The notes under the pieces: generated by a model
The model's database searches: none
The model's input: the letters and a program-made list of their open reading frames with translations, nothing else
Told to the model about the DNA's origin: nothing
Program-made: the position numbers and the translations under genes
DNA from: CAZVWH01 sp964631175
GTDB taxonomy: Bacteria > Planctomycetota > Phycisphaerae > Sedimentisphaerales > Anaerobacaceae
Assembly: GCA_964631175.1 (NCBI GenBank)
Contig: CAZVWH010000064.1
Coordinates: forward strand, 1-16,770
Reading direction: 5' to 3'
DNA: 16,770 nucleotides
Shown: in pieces, positions 6,955 to 13,950 of the stretch
Layout of the letters: each line of letters opens with the position of its first letter
Position numbering within the stretch: the stretch's first letter is position 1

Positions 6955-8016
6955 TTAGGAAAAGGACTCGAATTTGCCGAAAATCATTTTCCCCGCTGCG
7001 GTTTGAAGAGAGCTGGTGACACTAATGAACACATTCCGTCCAATCTTATTGCGGGCGCCCTCAACAACAATCATCGTCCCATCATCCAGATAGCCGATAC
7101 CCTGATCAGCCTCTTCGCCGGGCTTTATGATTTTAACCTCCATTGTCTCACCGGGTAAAACAACTACCTTTAGCGAATTGGCCAAATCATTTATGTTTAT
7201 AACGTTAACTCCACGGACCTGGGCAACCTTGCTCAGATTATAGTCCGTAGTAGTCAGCCGCCCATTACAACCCTTAGTGAACATCATTAGTTTCTGGTCA
7301 ACACCCTTGACATCCTCAATTTCCGGAACCACAGTATCGTCAATCTGTACATCAATAATCGGGTTCGTCTGTATCTTGTTAAGTATATCCAGTCCTCGTC
7401 TTCCACGGTTCCGCTTGAGCTTGTCCGCTGAATCGGCTATCAGTTGCAGCTCATTGAGAACGAAACGCGGCACAAGCAGCGGAGCGTCAAATAATCTGTT
7501 CTGGCATAGGTCTGCTATCCGTCCATCGACGATTGCCGACGTATCCAATACCAGCGGACGTGCACCTTTGGTCTGTTTGGCAAATTCAACATAGGGGACG
7601 ACGAAACGCACATCATCCTTCGTTCGCATAACAATACTGATGGTAAGATAACATACACATATTCCCATCATCCATTTGATTGCCTTAACAGCGTAAGGAG
7701 TTACCTCAATCTTGTAAGTAGTCATAATCATATCTACCAGAGGCGCAAATGCCCAACTGATGAGCACTCCTACCAACAGGCCAAGAAACACTCCTGCCAG
7801 AGCACTGAGTTTGTCCTTGGGTGTAAGAACATCTAACATAAAAACAAATATCGCCATTCCCAGACTGCTCCAGACAATCGCATTAAAATTTGCTATACGT
7901 GTATCTTCTGAAGGTCTTCCTTCTTCACCAACAGCAATATTTTGTGAAGTTAAACTAACGAATAAAACTGCTACAATAACAATAAGAAAAATACTTCTAA
8001 AGACCCAAAGCAACAT
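6955..8016 (-). CDS. Membrane-anchored PIN-TRAM domain protein, YacL type
   Basis: A 353-residue protein. Four predicted membrane segments lie at about residues 4-21, 46-62, 72-92 and 111-129. A PIN nuclease-like domain (about 153-275) follows, with acidic residues placed as in the family: Asp158 (LVLDTSAIVDGR), Glu189 (LNEL), Asp240 and Asp258 (TTDYN). A TRAM domain ends the protein (about 283-350, with GIGYLDDGTMIVVEG and IGRNVFISVTS). The architecture matches YacL-type proteins, in which an RNA-directed nuclease role is suggested but not proven. The start is supported by GGGAGG 9 bases upstream. It is the last gene of the minus-strand block, about 450 bases after rpsA, so it probably has its own promoter. 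Confidence 0.9.
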   Translation of the reverse strand: MLLWVFRSIFLIVIVAVLFVSLTSQNIAVGEEGRPSEDTRIANFNAIVWSSLGMAIFVFMLDVLTPKDKLSALAGVFLGLLVGVLISWAFAPLVDMIMTTYKIEVTPYAVKAIKWMMGICVCYLTISIVMRTKDDVRFVVPYVEFAKQTKGARPLVLDTSAIVDGRIADLCQNRLFDAPLLVPRFVLNELQLIADSADKLKRNRGRRGLDILNKIQTNPIIDVQIDDTVVPEIEDVKGVDQKLMMFTKGCNGRLTTTDYNLSKVAQVRGVNVININDLANSLKVVVLPGETMEVKIIKPGEEADQGIGYLDDGTMIVVEGARNKIGRNVFISVTSSLQTAAGKMIFGKFESFS

Positions 8017-8025
8017 AATTATGAA

Positions 8026-8031
8026 CCTCCC
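8026..8031 (-). promoter_or_regulatory. Ribosome binding site of the PIN-TRAM gene
   Basis: GGGAGG on the minus strand, 9 bases before ATG 8016; it confirms that start. Confidence 0.65.
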
Positions 8032-8240
8032 AATTATGACAAAATTCTGTTTTTTATAATCGAAATTGCCATTATACCCTCCACCTGAGATGTTATCAAT
8101 AAATACGTTACCGCCATTAACTGTCTCTCAACCGCTTCAATGGCGCAGGAACAACCATCTCCAATCCGCCACCGATTAACACAAGTCCACTTTTGATATG
8201 GAAGTGCCGATTCTTCTGATAAGCCAATAATAAGGTTCAT

Positions 8241-8400
8241 ACAAAATAAATGTGCTTTGTCCGTTTACTCGGTTTATTACAAGGCCAGATCCGCTACTGG
8301 TGGATTTAGCCCACAAATTTATTAGTGAGCTAAATATAAGATAGATTTGTTCTTGCCATAAATAGGGATAGATGTACAAAGCGCGTTTATTTTATGCAAA
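8241..8400 (+). repeat. MITE-like dispersed repeat, copy B, with imperfect terminal inverted repeats
   Basis: The left end (about 8241-8268, ACAAAATAAATGTGCTTTGT and on) pairs in inverted orientation with the right end (about 8370-8398) at roughly 20 of 26 positions. Its left arm matches copy A at 4599-4646 (inverted) at about 41 of 48 positions. No coding capacity; likely a non-autonomous element. The ends are approximate. Confidence 0.6.
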
Positions 8401-8469
8401 TGGTATAAGCTGGCTCGATGGTTGTATCCTGATTATCGAAGCAGTTTTTTAATCCTTGATTTAAAATGC

Positions 8470-10395
8470 TCACTTTTGGTCGTTTTCTTGCTCTGTATTA
8501 TTATCGTTTTCGGTTTTGCTCTCCGCATCAGGATTTTCCTGAGGTTGCTCGATTTCTTCCTGTTCAACCTTACCGTTTTTAACTTCTGTCGTTTTGCTTT
8601 TACTTACGCTTGGCTTGTTTGTTTCAGACTGCTTTTGTTCATCAACATTTTCCTGAGTCTCTGCGGGCGGATCCTCTTCGGTTCCAAAAGATGAACTAAG
8701 AACTTTTTCCGAGTCTTTTTGTTGGTCTTGTTTGGCTGTTTGCTCTTCAGTTGTCCACTGGACTCTTCGCAAACTCAAACCGATCTTACGAGCCTCTGCA
8801 TCAACCTTTAGAATCTTAACTTCCACTTCGTCGCCCAACTTAACAACATCCTGAGGTTTCTCAATCTTATGGTCGGCCAGCTCCGAAATGTGTAAAAGTC
8901 CCTCCAGATCCGGTTCAAGCTCAACAAACGCTCCAAAATTAGTCAGCTTTGCAATTCTGCCTTTGATTATGTGGCCGGGTATATATTTTTCCGGGATGGC
9001 ATGAATCCAGGGATCCTCGGTCATCTGTTTTATTCCCAGTGATATCCGCCGCTTGTCTTCATTTACTTCAAGAACGATACATTTTATTTCTTTACCTTTC
9101 TGCAGTGCTTCACTGGGATGACCATATTTCTTTGTCCAACTCAGGTCAGAGATGTGTATCATACCATCAATGCCCGGCTCTATCTCCACAAAGGCGCCAA
9201 AATTAGTCATACTCCGCACCTTAGCGGTAACAATCGTTCCGGGCGGATATTTCTGAGTAGCTATCGTCCATGGGTTCACTTCGGTCTGTTTCAATCCCAG
9301 CGAGATTTCCTGTTTTTCTCTGTTTACGTTCAGCACAATTACTTCGATCTCATCACCGAGATTGACCATTTCACTGGGATGTGACAGACGCTTCGTCCAG
9401 CTCATCTCACTGATATGAACTAATCCTTCGACCCCATCTTCAAGCCGAACAAACACTCCATAGTTCATTATATTTACAACCTTGCCCTTTACTCTTGCTT
9501 CAATCGGGTAACGCTCTTCAATATTTTCCCAAGGGCTGGGTGTCTTTTGCTTCAGACCCAGTGAAATCTTCTCATTTTCCTTATCAACACCAATTACAAT
9601 GCATTCAATTTCTTGATCAAGCTTAACGACTTCTGAAGGGTGTGATATTCTGCCCCAACTCAAGTCAGAGATGTGCAGCAGGCCGTCCAGCCCACCCAAA
9701 TCCACAAACACACCAAAATCGGCAATGTTCTTCACCACACCTTTTCGCAGTTGACCAACCTCAATTTCCGACAATATTTTTTCTTTGCTGCTTCGGCGTT
9801 CTTCCTCAATAAGTTTGCGTCTCGATACGACAATATTGCGGCCTTCAACATCGATTTTAAGGATCTTGCATCTTACTTCCTTGCCGATGAATCTGCTGAT
9901 GTCGCCCGGCTTTCTAATGTCCACTTGTGAAGCCGGCAGAAACACAGGCACTCCAATATCAACAAGCAGGCCACCCTTAATTCGCCTTATAACCTTGCCG
10001 CTGACAACATCTCCCTCCTTGTTCGTATTGATAATAGTCTCCCATCCTCTGATAACGTCGGCTTTGCGTTTGCTCAGCAAAATAAGGCCGCTTTCTGAGT
10101 CGGTATCCTCAAGCAGCACTTCGATTTGTTTACCCGGAGCTATATCTTCGGGACTGCTAAATTCGCTTGCATCCACAACTCCTTCGCTTTTCAAGCCGAC
10201 CTCAATAATGACATCGTTACCGAGCTGCGACACGATAGTCCCTTTTAGAATAGTCCCCGGCAGACGTGAATCCACCTTCGTTCGCAGGGCTTCTTCCAGA
10301 AATTCATTTTCTTTATCGCTGAACAACTCCTCGACCTGCTGGTTGAGTTTCTCCTCTGATAAACCTAATTTGTCAATTATGTTTCTATCTACCAT
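8470..10395 (-). CDS. rpsA: 30S ribosomal protein S1, six S1 domains
   Basis: A 641-residue protein with six OB-fold S1 repeats at about residues 47-110, 128-194, 212-282, 299-369, 386-456 and 473-543. Repeats 3-6 carry the strong family signatures (GVFVDLGGLDGLLHISDLSW, YGVFVRLEDGVEGLVHISEM, FGAFVEIEPGIDGMIHISDL, FGAFVELEPDLEGLLHISEL). Repeats 1-2 are divergent, as usual for the ribosome-binding half. S1 brings mRNA to the 30S subunit. About 90 C-terminal residues form a Glu/Gln/Asn/Lys-rich low-complexity tail that is probably disordered. ATG 10395, preceded by GAGGA at 10-base spacing, is preferred over an in-frame GTG at 10434 that falls inside a palindromic repeat. It follows ispH in the same direction, an order also seen in clostridia. 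Confidence 0.95.
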   Translation of the reverse strand: MVDRNIIDKLGLSEEKLNQQVEELFSDKENEFLEEALRTKVDSRLPGTILKGTIVSQLGNDVIIEVGLKSEGVVDASEFSSPEDIAPGKQIEVLLEDTDSESGLILLSKRKADVIRGWETIINTNKEGDVVSGKVIRRIKGGLLVDIGVPVFLPASQVDIRKPGDISRFIGKEVRCKILKIDVEGRNIVVSRRKLIEEERRSSKEKILSEIEVGQLRKGVVKNIADFGVFVDLGGLDGLLHISDLSWGRISHPSEVVKLDQEIECIVIGVDKENEKISLGLKQKTPSPWENIEERYPIEARVKGKVVNIMNYGVFVRLEDGVEGLVHISEMSWTKRLSHPSEMVNLGDEIEVIVLNVNREKQEISLGLKQTEVNPWTIATQKYPPGTIVTAKVRSMTNFGAFVEIEPGIDGMIHISDLSWTKKYGHPSEALQKGKEIKCIVLEVNEDKRRISLGIKQMTEDPWIHAIPEKYIPGHIIKGRIAKLTNFGAFVELEPDLEGLLHISELADHKIEKPQDVVKLGDEVEVKILKVDAEARKIGLSLRRVQWTTEEQTAKQDQQKDSEKVLSSSFGTEEDPPAETQENVDEQKQSETNKPSVSKSKTTEVKNGKVEQEEIEQPQENPDAESKTENDNNTEQENDQK

Positions 10396-10410
10396 AAATC
10401 TGGATTCCTC

Positions 10411-10448
10411 TGCCTGCACCTGTGGTGACTGCACAGGTTACGTAGGCA
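10411..10448. repeat. Hairpin-forming repeat directly upstream of the rpsA ribosome binding site
   Basis: TGCCT (10411-10415) and ACCTGTG pair with CACAGGT and AGGCA (ending 10448). The right arm (10429-10450) matches 11102-11123 within ispH, on the opposite strand, at 21 of 22 bases. The hairpin ends next to the GAGGA site (10406-10410) of rpsA and would lie in its 5' leader. Confidence 0.65.
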
Positions 10449-10532
10449 CATGAGTGGAGTCTGAATTCTTGACTTCTCGACGCCCCACATTCACGGCGAT
10501 AAGCCCTTGTGCAACTAAGCACAAATCTAAAC

Positions 10533-10637
10533 TATTGGTTAAATATTTATTGGTTATTGGTAAACGGTTATTGGTTAAATAATGAACTCGATTATCAGCC
10601 GCCAATTACCAGTTACAAGTTACCAATCGCCAATCAC
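10533..10637. repeat. TTGGTTATTGG-type repeat array between ispH and rpsA
   Basis: The left half repeats ATTGGTTAA and TTGGTTATTGG. The right half carries the complement-type words CCAATTACCAGTTAC and ACCAATCGCCAATC, so the two halves form a long imperfect palindrome. The same words recur at 11543-11610, 13869-13950, 15535-15556, 15697-15730 and 15949-15979. Confidence 0.75.
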
Positions 10638-11527
10638 TATAAAGATTCCAGATTCTTCACAAAATCATCTATTACGCACTGCGGTGTCGAAGCGCCCGCG
10701 GTAACCCCCGCCGTTTTGTCCCTTATGGACGAAGCCGCGGGGGCTTTATTGTTACCGGTAACTATATTTTTACCAAGTTCATTCCAATTTTGCAAATGAA
10801 ACGTTTGTTTATTTTCTTTTTTACAAAGTTCAGCCAATTTTTTTGTGTTGGCACTTTCCAGGCCGCCGAGCACAAACATTACATCAACCTGCCTGCATAA
10901 CCACACAGCCGATTCCTGTCTTTTTATTGCCTCCCGACAAAGAGTATTGATTACTTTCATCTCACTAAAGCTGCTTCGGCCTATCGCACTAAGCATCCTG
11001 CCGAAGTGCTCTGGGGTTTGGGTAGTCTGACAAACGATTCCCAGCCTGGCGTTTTTAGGCAGTTTATGTAAATCCGATTCATCGGCAATAACCACAACAC
11101 CTGTGCCTGCGTAACCTGTGCAGGCATCCTTTGCACAGCCCACAACCGCCTGCACTTCTGGGTGATTTTCATCGCCGATTACAACTACTTTATAATTTTC
11201 TTTTGCCAGCCCCTCCGCTATGTGCTGCACCCTCTTAACAAGCACACAAGTGGCGTCAATTATTTTAATACCTTTTTCTTTAAGCTTTGCTATCTCATCG
11301 GGAGCCGCACCGTGAGATCGGATAATAACCGTCCCGGAATCGATTTCGTCCACGCTATCGATAGTTTTTAGGCCAGCTTTTGCCAGGCGCTGCACTACAT
11401 CTCTGTTATGAATAATCGGCCCAAGGCTATAAACTCTCCTTTCTTGGGATAGAACTTTTTCGGCTATTCGAATAGCATTTCTAACCCCATGACAAAAGCC
11501 GCAGGTCTCTGCGATCAACACCTTCAT
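10637..11527 (-). CDS. ispH: 4-hydroxy-3-methylbut-2-enyl diphosphate reductase (IspH/LytB)
   Basis: A 296-residue enzyme of the MEP isoprenoid pathway that reduces HMBPP to IPP and DMAPP with a [4Fe-4S] cluster. The cluster cysteines are visible: Cys12 (CGFCHGV), Cys94 (DATC) and Cys197 (NTLCREA). Substrate-binding motifs are present: IIHN (His40), RSHGA, ENHPEV, QTT, ESANT (Ser225, Asn227) and TAGASTP. Two oddities are seen. Residues 134-142 are encoded by a palindromic repeat (11104-11126) related to one upstream of rpsA. Residues near ASSIRD (10718-10730) share a 13-base word with the intergenic repeat at 11558-11570. Both fall in surface-loop-like positions and leave the catalytic motifs intact, so the enzyme is probably active. 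The ribosome binding site is weak. Confidence 0.94.
   Translation of the reverse strand: MKVLIAETCGFCHGVRNAIRIAEKVLSQERRVYSLGPIIHNRDVVQRLAKAGLKTIDSVDEIDSGTVIIRSHGAAPDEIAKLKEKGIKIIDATCVLVKRVQHIAEGLAKENYKVVVIGDENHPEVQAVVGCAKDACTGYAGTGVVVIADESDLHKLPKNARLGIVCQTTQTPEHFGRMLSAIGRSSFSEMKVINTLCREAIKRQESAVWLCRQVDVMFVLGGLESANTKKLAELCKKENKQTFHLQNWNELGKNIVTGNNKAPAASSIRDKTAGVTAGASTPQCVIDDFVKNLESL
11104..11126. repeat. Palindromic repeat inside ispH
   Basis: TGCCTGC (11104-11110) and GCAGGCA (11120-11126) form a 7-bp inverted repeat. The segment 11102-11123 matches 10429-10450 inverted at 21 of 22 bases. It is in frame and encodes residues 134-142, a stretch that looks longer than usual for IspH. Confidence 0.65.
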
Positions 11528-11542
11528 AAAGACTCAGAATTT

Positions 11543-11610
11543 GTTAATTGGTAACTGGTCCCTTATGGACTGGTTAAATTGTAACTGGTAATAGCCAATC
11601 ACCAATCAGC
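11543..11610. repeat. TTGGTAACTGG-type repeat between DUF1080 gene and ispH
   Basis: It contains AATTGGTAACTGG, ACTGGTTAAATTG and GTAACTGG, then CCAATCACCAATC in the opposite sense. It includes the 13-base word GTCCCTTATGGAC (11558-11570), which also occurs inside ispH at 10718-10730. It fills almost the whole intergenic space. Confidence 0.7.
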
Positions 11611-11613
11611 TAT

Positions 11614-12312
11614 TTACTCCAGCGGCTCAATATAGATATTACGAAACTCTATGGGCGTACCTTCGCTTTGCAAACATATCCTGCCGGATTTCACTGAGCA
11701 TCTTGTGGCCATGTTTTGCAAAGTGCCGTTGACCAATACAACGACCCAGTCGTCTTTGCAAATTATATCGTAATCGTTCCATTGTCCAATCGGTTTCTCG
11801 CTGCCACTTTTAAGTTTTGTTGTTCTGCGTCCCTTGACGCGCTGGCCTGCCTTGGCGTGCTCTTCAGTCTCGACGCCGCCGATACACCAGAAATCACCGG
11901 CGTTTCCCGATTGTAACTGGCATTCAAGGCTCTTCGGCCAAATTACGTCCTCGCCGCTATTATGAATAAGCACGCCGCTATTGCCGCCTTTTTTCGGCCA
12001 CCGCCACTCAACATGAAGAAGGTAGTTGGCGTAATGTTTTTCTGTGCGCATATAGCCATTGGGCTTTCCTTCACAATGGATCACACCATCCTTTGTTGAC
12101 CAGGTCTTCGTGACATCGTGATTCGGGTCCGGCACAACCTGTCCTGAGCTGGGTCGAAGGAAGAGCTTCCAGCCGGTAAAGTCTTTGCCGTTGAAAAGGA
12201 CGATTTTCTCCTTCGGTACAATCGGCTCACCCTGTTGCGGCTCTGTCGCCGGCGCAACAAACAGCACCATTGTTACTACCATTGCTACTGTCGATATTCC
12301 ATAGCCTTCCAT
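11614..12312 (-). CDS. Secreted DUF1080 protein (3-keto-disaccharide hydrolase-like domain)
   Basis: A 232-residue protein. Residues 1-22 form a signal peptide with little N-terminal charge (MEGYGISTVAMVVTMVLFVAPA). The rest is a single DUF1080 domain with the LamG-like beta-sandwich signatures: LFNGKDFTGWK, WSTKDGVIHCEGKP, GYMRTEKHYANYLLHVEWRW, NSGVLIHNSG, WPKSLECQLQ, and the closing GRICLQSEGTPIEFRNIYIEPL. DUF1080 is very abundant in planctomycetes. Some members act on 3-keto-glycosides, but the substrate here is unknown. It should act in the periplasm or outside the cell. The start is supported by AAGGAG 6 bases upstream. It sits 80 bases after plsC and before ispH, an unexpected place for a secreted carbohydrate-related gene inside a housekeeping block; a repeat flanks it on the ispH side. 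Confidence 0.92.
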   Translation of the reverse strand: MEGYGISTVAMVVTMVLFVAPATEPQQGEPIVPKEKIVLFNGKDFTGWKLFLRPSSGQVVPDPNHDVTKTWSTKDGVIHCEGKPNGYMRTEKHYANYLLHVEWRWPKKGGNSGVLIHNSGEDVIWPKSLECQLQSGNAGDFWCIGGVETEEHAKAGQRVKGRRTTKLKSGSEKPIGQWNDYDIICKDDWVVVLVNGTLQNMATRCSVKSGRICLQSEGTPIEFRNIYIEPLE

Positions 12313-12318
12313 AAGAAT

Positions 12319-12324
12319 CTCCTT
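12319..12324 (-). promoter_or_regulatory. Ribosome binding site of the DUF1080 gene
   Basis: AAGGAG on the minus strand, 6 bases before ATG 12312; it confirms the start. Confidence 0.7.
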
Positions 12325-12392
12325 TTTTTAAGATAGTACTGGATTTGTTTTGGTGTGCGATGCACACCTGCCCATTACCTGTCACCTTTAGG

Positions 12393-13098
12393 TTATTTCT
12401 TCAAAAAACTATAATTGTATGGCTTCTTGCCTTGCCTGAGTCTGCACTGTTTTTGCATCTGCCGAAGCTTATCCGTCAGAATCTTCGCAAGCTTCTCATG
12501 ACCAAAATCTTTTGCCTGCTCAGCGGTTATAACTTCGCCATAGCAAACTGTGACCCAGCCGGGCGAGAATATCTTTTTATACCTCGGCCAGCATTCAAAG
12601 GCACCGTCAATTAATACCGGCACAATCGTTGCTTGCGAGTGCCTGCATAGAAGGCCCAGTCCCGGCTTAAAATCATTAATTTTCCCATCGATTGTGCGTG
12701 TAGCTTCAGGAAAAAGACAAACGCCACAACCTTCTTTCAATCTGGAAATGATCTTTTTAACCGATGATACATCTGCTTGGTCTCGCTTTACAGGTATAGC
12801 GTTTAGCGAATAAATCAAATAGGCAAAATATTTATTGCCAAAAAGTGAATCACGAGCAACAAACGACAACCGTCGCTTTAGAGCTACTCCACAAAAAATC
12901 GGGTCGAGATAGCTTTGATGGTTGCCGGCTAATATAAAAGGGCCTTTGTCGGGGACATTCTCTCGACCATAAACGCGGATGCGAAACCAAAGGACGCAAA
13001 AAACTCTGCAGGCCCAACGAGCAAGCCAGTACCATACTACTGAGATCAGATGACAGACGACAGAGGACAGAGAACAGAGGATGGAGGACGGATTTTCT
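12393..13098 (-). CDS. plsC: 1-acyl-glycerol-3-phosphate acyltransferase (PlsC type), start lost in assembly gap
   Basis: About 235 readable residues of a PlsC/LPLAT family acyltransferase, which transfers an acyl chain to lysophosphatidic acid in phospholipid synthesis at the inner membrane. The HX4D catalytic motif is NHQSYLDP, followed by FVARDSLFGN. The FPEGTR motif appears as FPEATRT. PVLIDGAFECWP is typical of the family. A hydrophobic N-terminal segment (YWLARWACRVFCVLWF) precedes the domain. No ATG, GTG or TTG lies in frame between the gap and the catalytic domain, so the true start is in or beyond the run of N, or the protein is fused to Cmk. The first codons after the gap (ENPSSILCSLSSVVCHL) come from a 7-bp-period repeat and may not belong to the native protein. 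DUF1080 follows at 80 bases. Confidence 0.85.
13049..13098. repeat. 7-bp-period tandem repeat (GACAGAG type) running into the assembly gap
   Basis: Degenerate units GACAGAC, GACAGAG, GACAGAG, AACAGAG, GATGGAG follow each other up to the first N at 13099. This family is dispersed in many draft genomes, and it is a likely reason why the assembly broke here. Confidence 0.7.
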
Positions 13099-13198
13099 NN
13101 NNNNNNNNNNNNNNNNNNNNNNNNNNNNNNNNNNNNNNNNNNNNNNNNNNNNNNNNNNNNNNNNNNNNNNNNNNNNNNNNNNNNNNNNNNNNNNNNNN
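13099..13198. other. Assembly gap of 100 N
   Basis: Exactly 100 N, the usual placeholder for a gap of unknown length. It separates cmk from plsC. The open frame spanning it depends only on the placeholder length and is no evidence for a fusion. Confidence 0.97.
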
Positions 13199-13862
13199 CG
13201 TCTTCCACGCAGCGTAAAACTTTTTCAACAACCTGTTCCAAACTCAAATTAGTTGTATCGATAACAATAGCATCGCGAGCCGGCTTAAGCGGGCCGACGG
13301 ACCTGCTTTCGTCGCTTTTGTCTCTTTGTTCTATGTTCTCTTGTATTTGCTCGAGGCTTTGGACGCCTCCTTTTGCCTGTAGCTCGGCTTGTCTTCTTCT
13401 GGCCCTTTCCCTCGCATCAGCAGTCAGGTAGAATTTTATATCAGCGTCATCAAACGCCACTGTGCCCTGGTCTCTTCCTTCGGTGACTATTTTTTTATGC
13501 TCCGCTGCAAATTGCCTTTGCATTCGGACAAGCTCGGCTCGCAGTGAAGATTTTGCGGCAATATAGTGGGCATTAGCAGTTACCTGTGGCTGGCGTATCT
13601 GCTCGGTGACATCAACTCCATTGATAAAAACCGCCATCTTGTCCTGTTCGGCTGAGAATCGAAAGTCTCTCTTTCGCATAACCTCAAGCAGTTTTTCTTC
13701 ATCTTCCATATCTACGCCAGCATGCATTGCAGCAAGTGTCACAGCACGGTACATCGAACCGGTATCAAGAAAGCTTGCACCGAGTTTTTTTGCCAGCCGC
13801 TGAGCGACGGTGCTTTTTCCACTGGCCGCAGGACCATCAATCGTAATAACCAAATCCGCCAT
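13199..13862 (-). CDS. cmk: Cytidylate kinase, 3' end at assembly gap
   Basis: 221 readable residues of (d)CMP kinase, which phosphorylates CMP/dCMP with ATP. The P-loop is GPAASGKST (residues 10-18); FLDTGSMYRAV, EGRDQGTVAF (GRD at 129-131), FYLTADARERARRRQ and the C-terminal RDAIVIDTTNLS are all standard family motifs. Family length is about 220-230, so nearly the whole protein is present and the stop codon should lie just inside the gap. ATG 13862 has only a weak upstream site, because the leader is a TTGGTAACTGG-type repeat. Cmk followed by PlsC, IspH and S1 is an order conserved in clostridia and seen here too. The block points to coordinated supply of CTP, phospholipid and isoprenoid precursors with translation. 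Confidence 0.93.
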
Positions 13863-13868
13863 CTCAGA

Positions 13869-13950
13869 CTTGGTAACTGGTAGTTGGTCATCGAGTTCAC
13901 CATTTAACCAATAACCATTTAACCAATAACCATCTAACCACTCACCAATT
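13869..13950. repeat. TTGGTAACTGG/AACCAATAACC repeat between the phosphatase gene and cmk
   Basis: It starts TTGGTAACTGGTAGTTGG and continues with tandem copies of ATTTAACCAATAACC, ending CACTCACCAATT. The right end overlaps the stop codon of the phosphatase gene (13949-13951). It occupies essentially all of the intergenic space. Confidence 0.75.

Larger units (their letters stand above)
8017..8469. other. Spacer between rpsA and the PIN-TRAM gene
   Basis: About 450 bases with no supported gene. The middle and left-centre carry a MITE-like repeat (8241-8400). The frames at 8034-8240 and 8176-8379 (minus) lie over the spacer and repeat without homology signal. No clear terminator was seen after rpsA. 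Confidence 0.45.

Noticed and set aside
9785..10453. 222-residue plus-strand frame opposite rpsA
   Set aside because: It is a shadow of the rpsA reading frame, with no family features and no ribosome binding site.
12393..13862. 489-residue Cmk-PlsC fusion protein
   Set aside because: The frame is continuous only through 100 placeholder N; the two enzymes are annotated separately.
13869..13950. CRISPR array made of AACCAATAACC units
   Set aside because: Units are only about 15 bases, without unique spacers, and no cas genes are present; it is a simple dispersed repeat.
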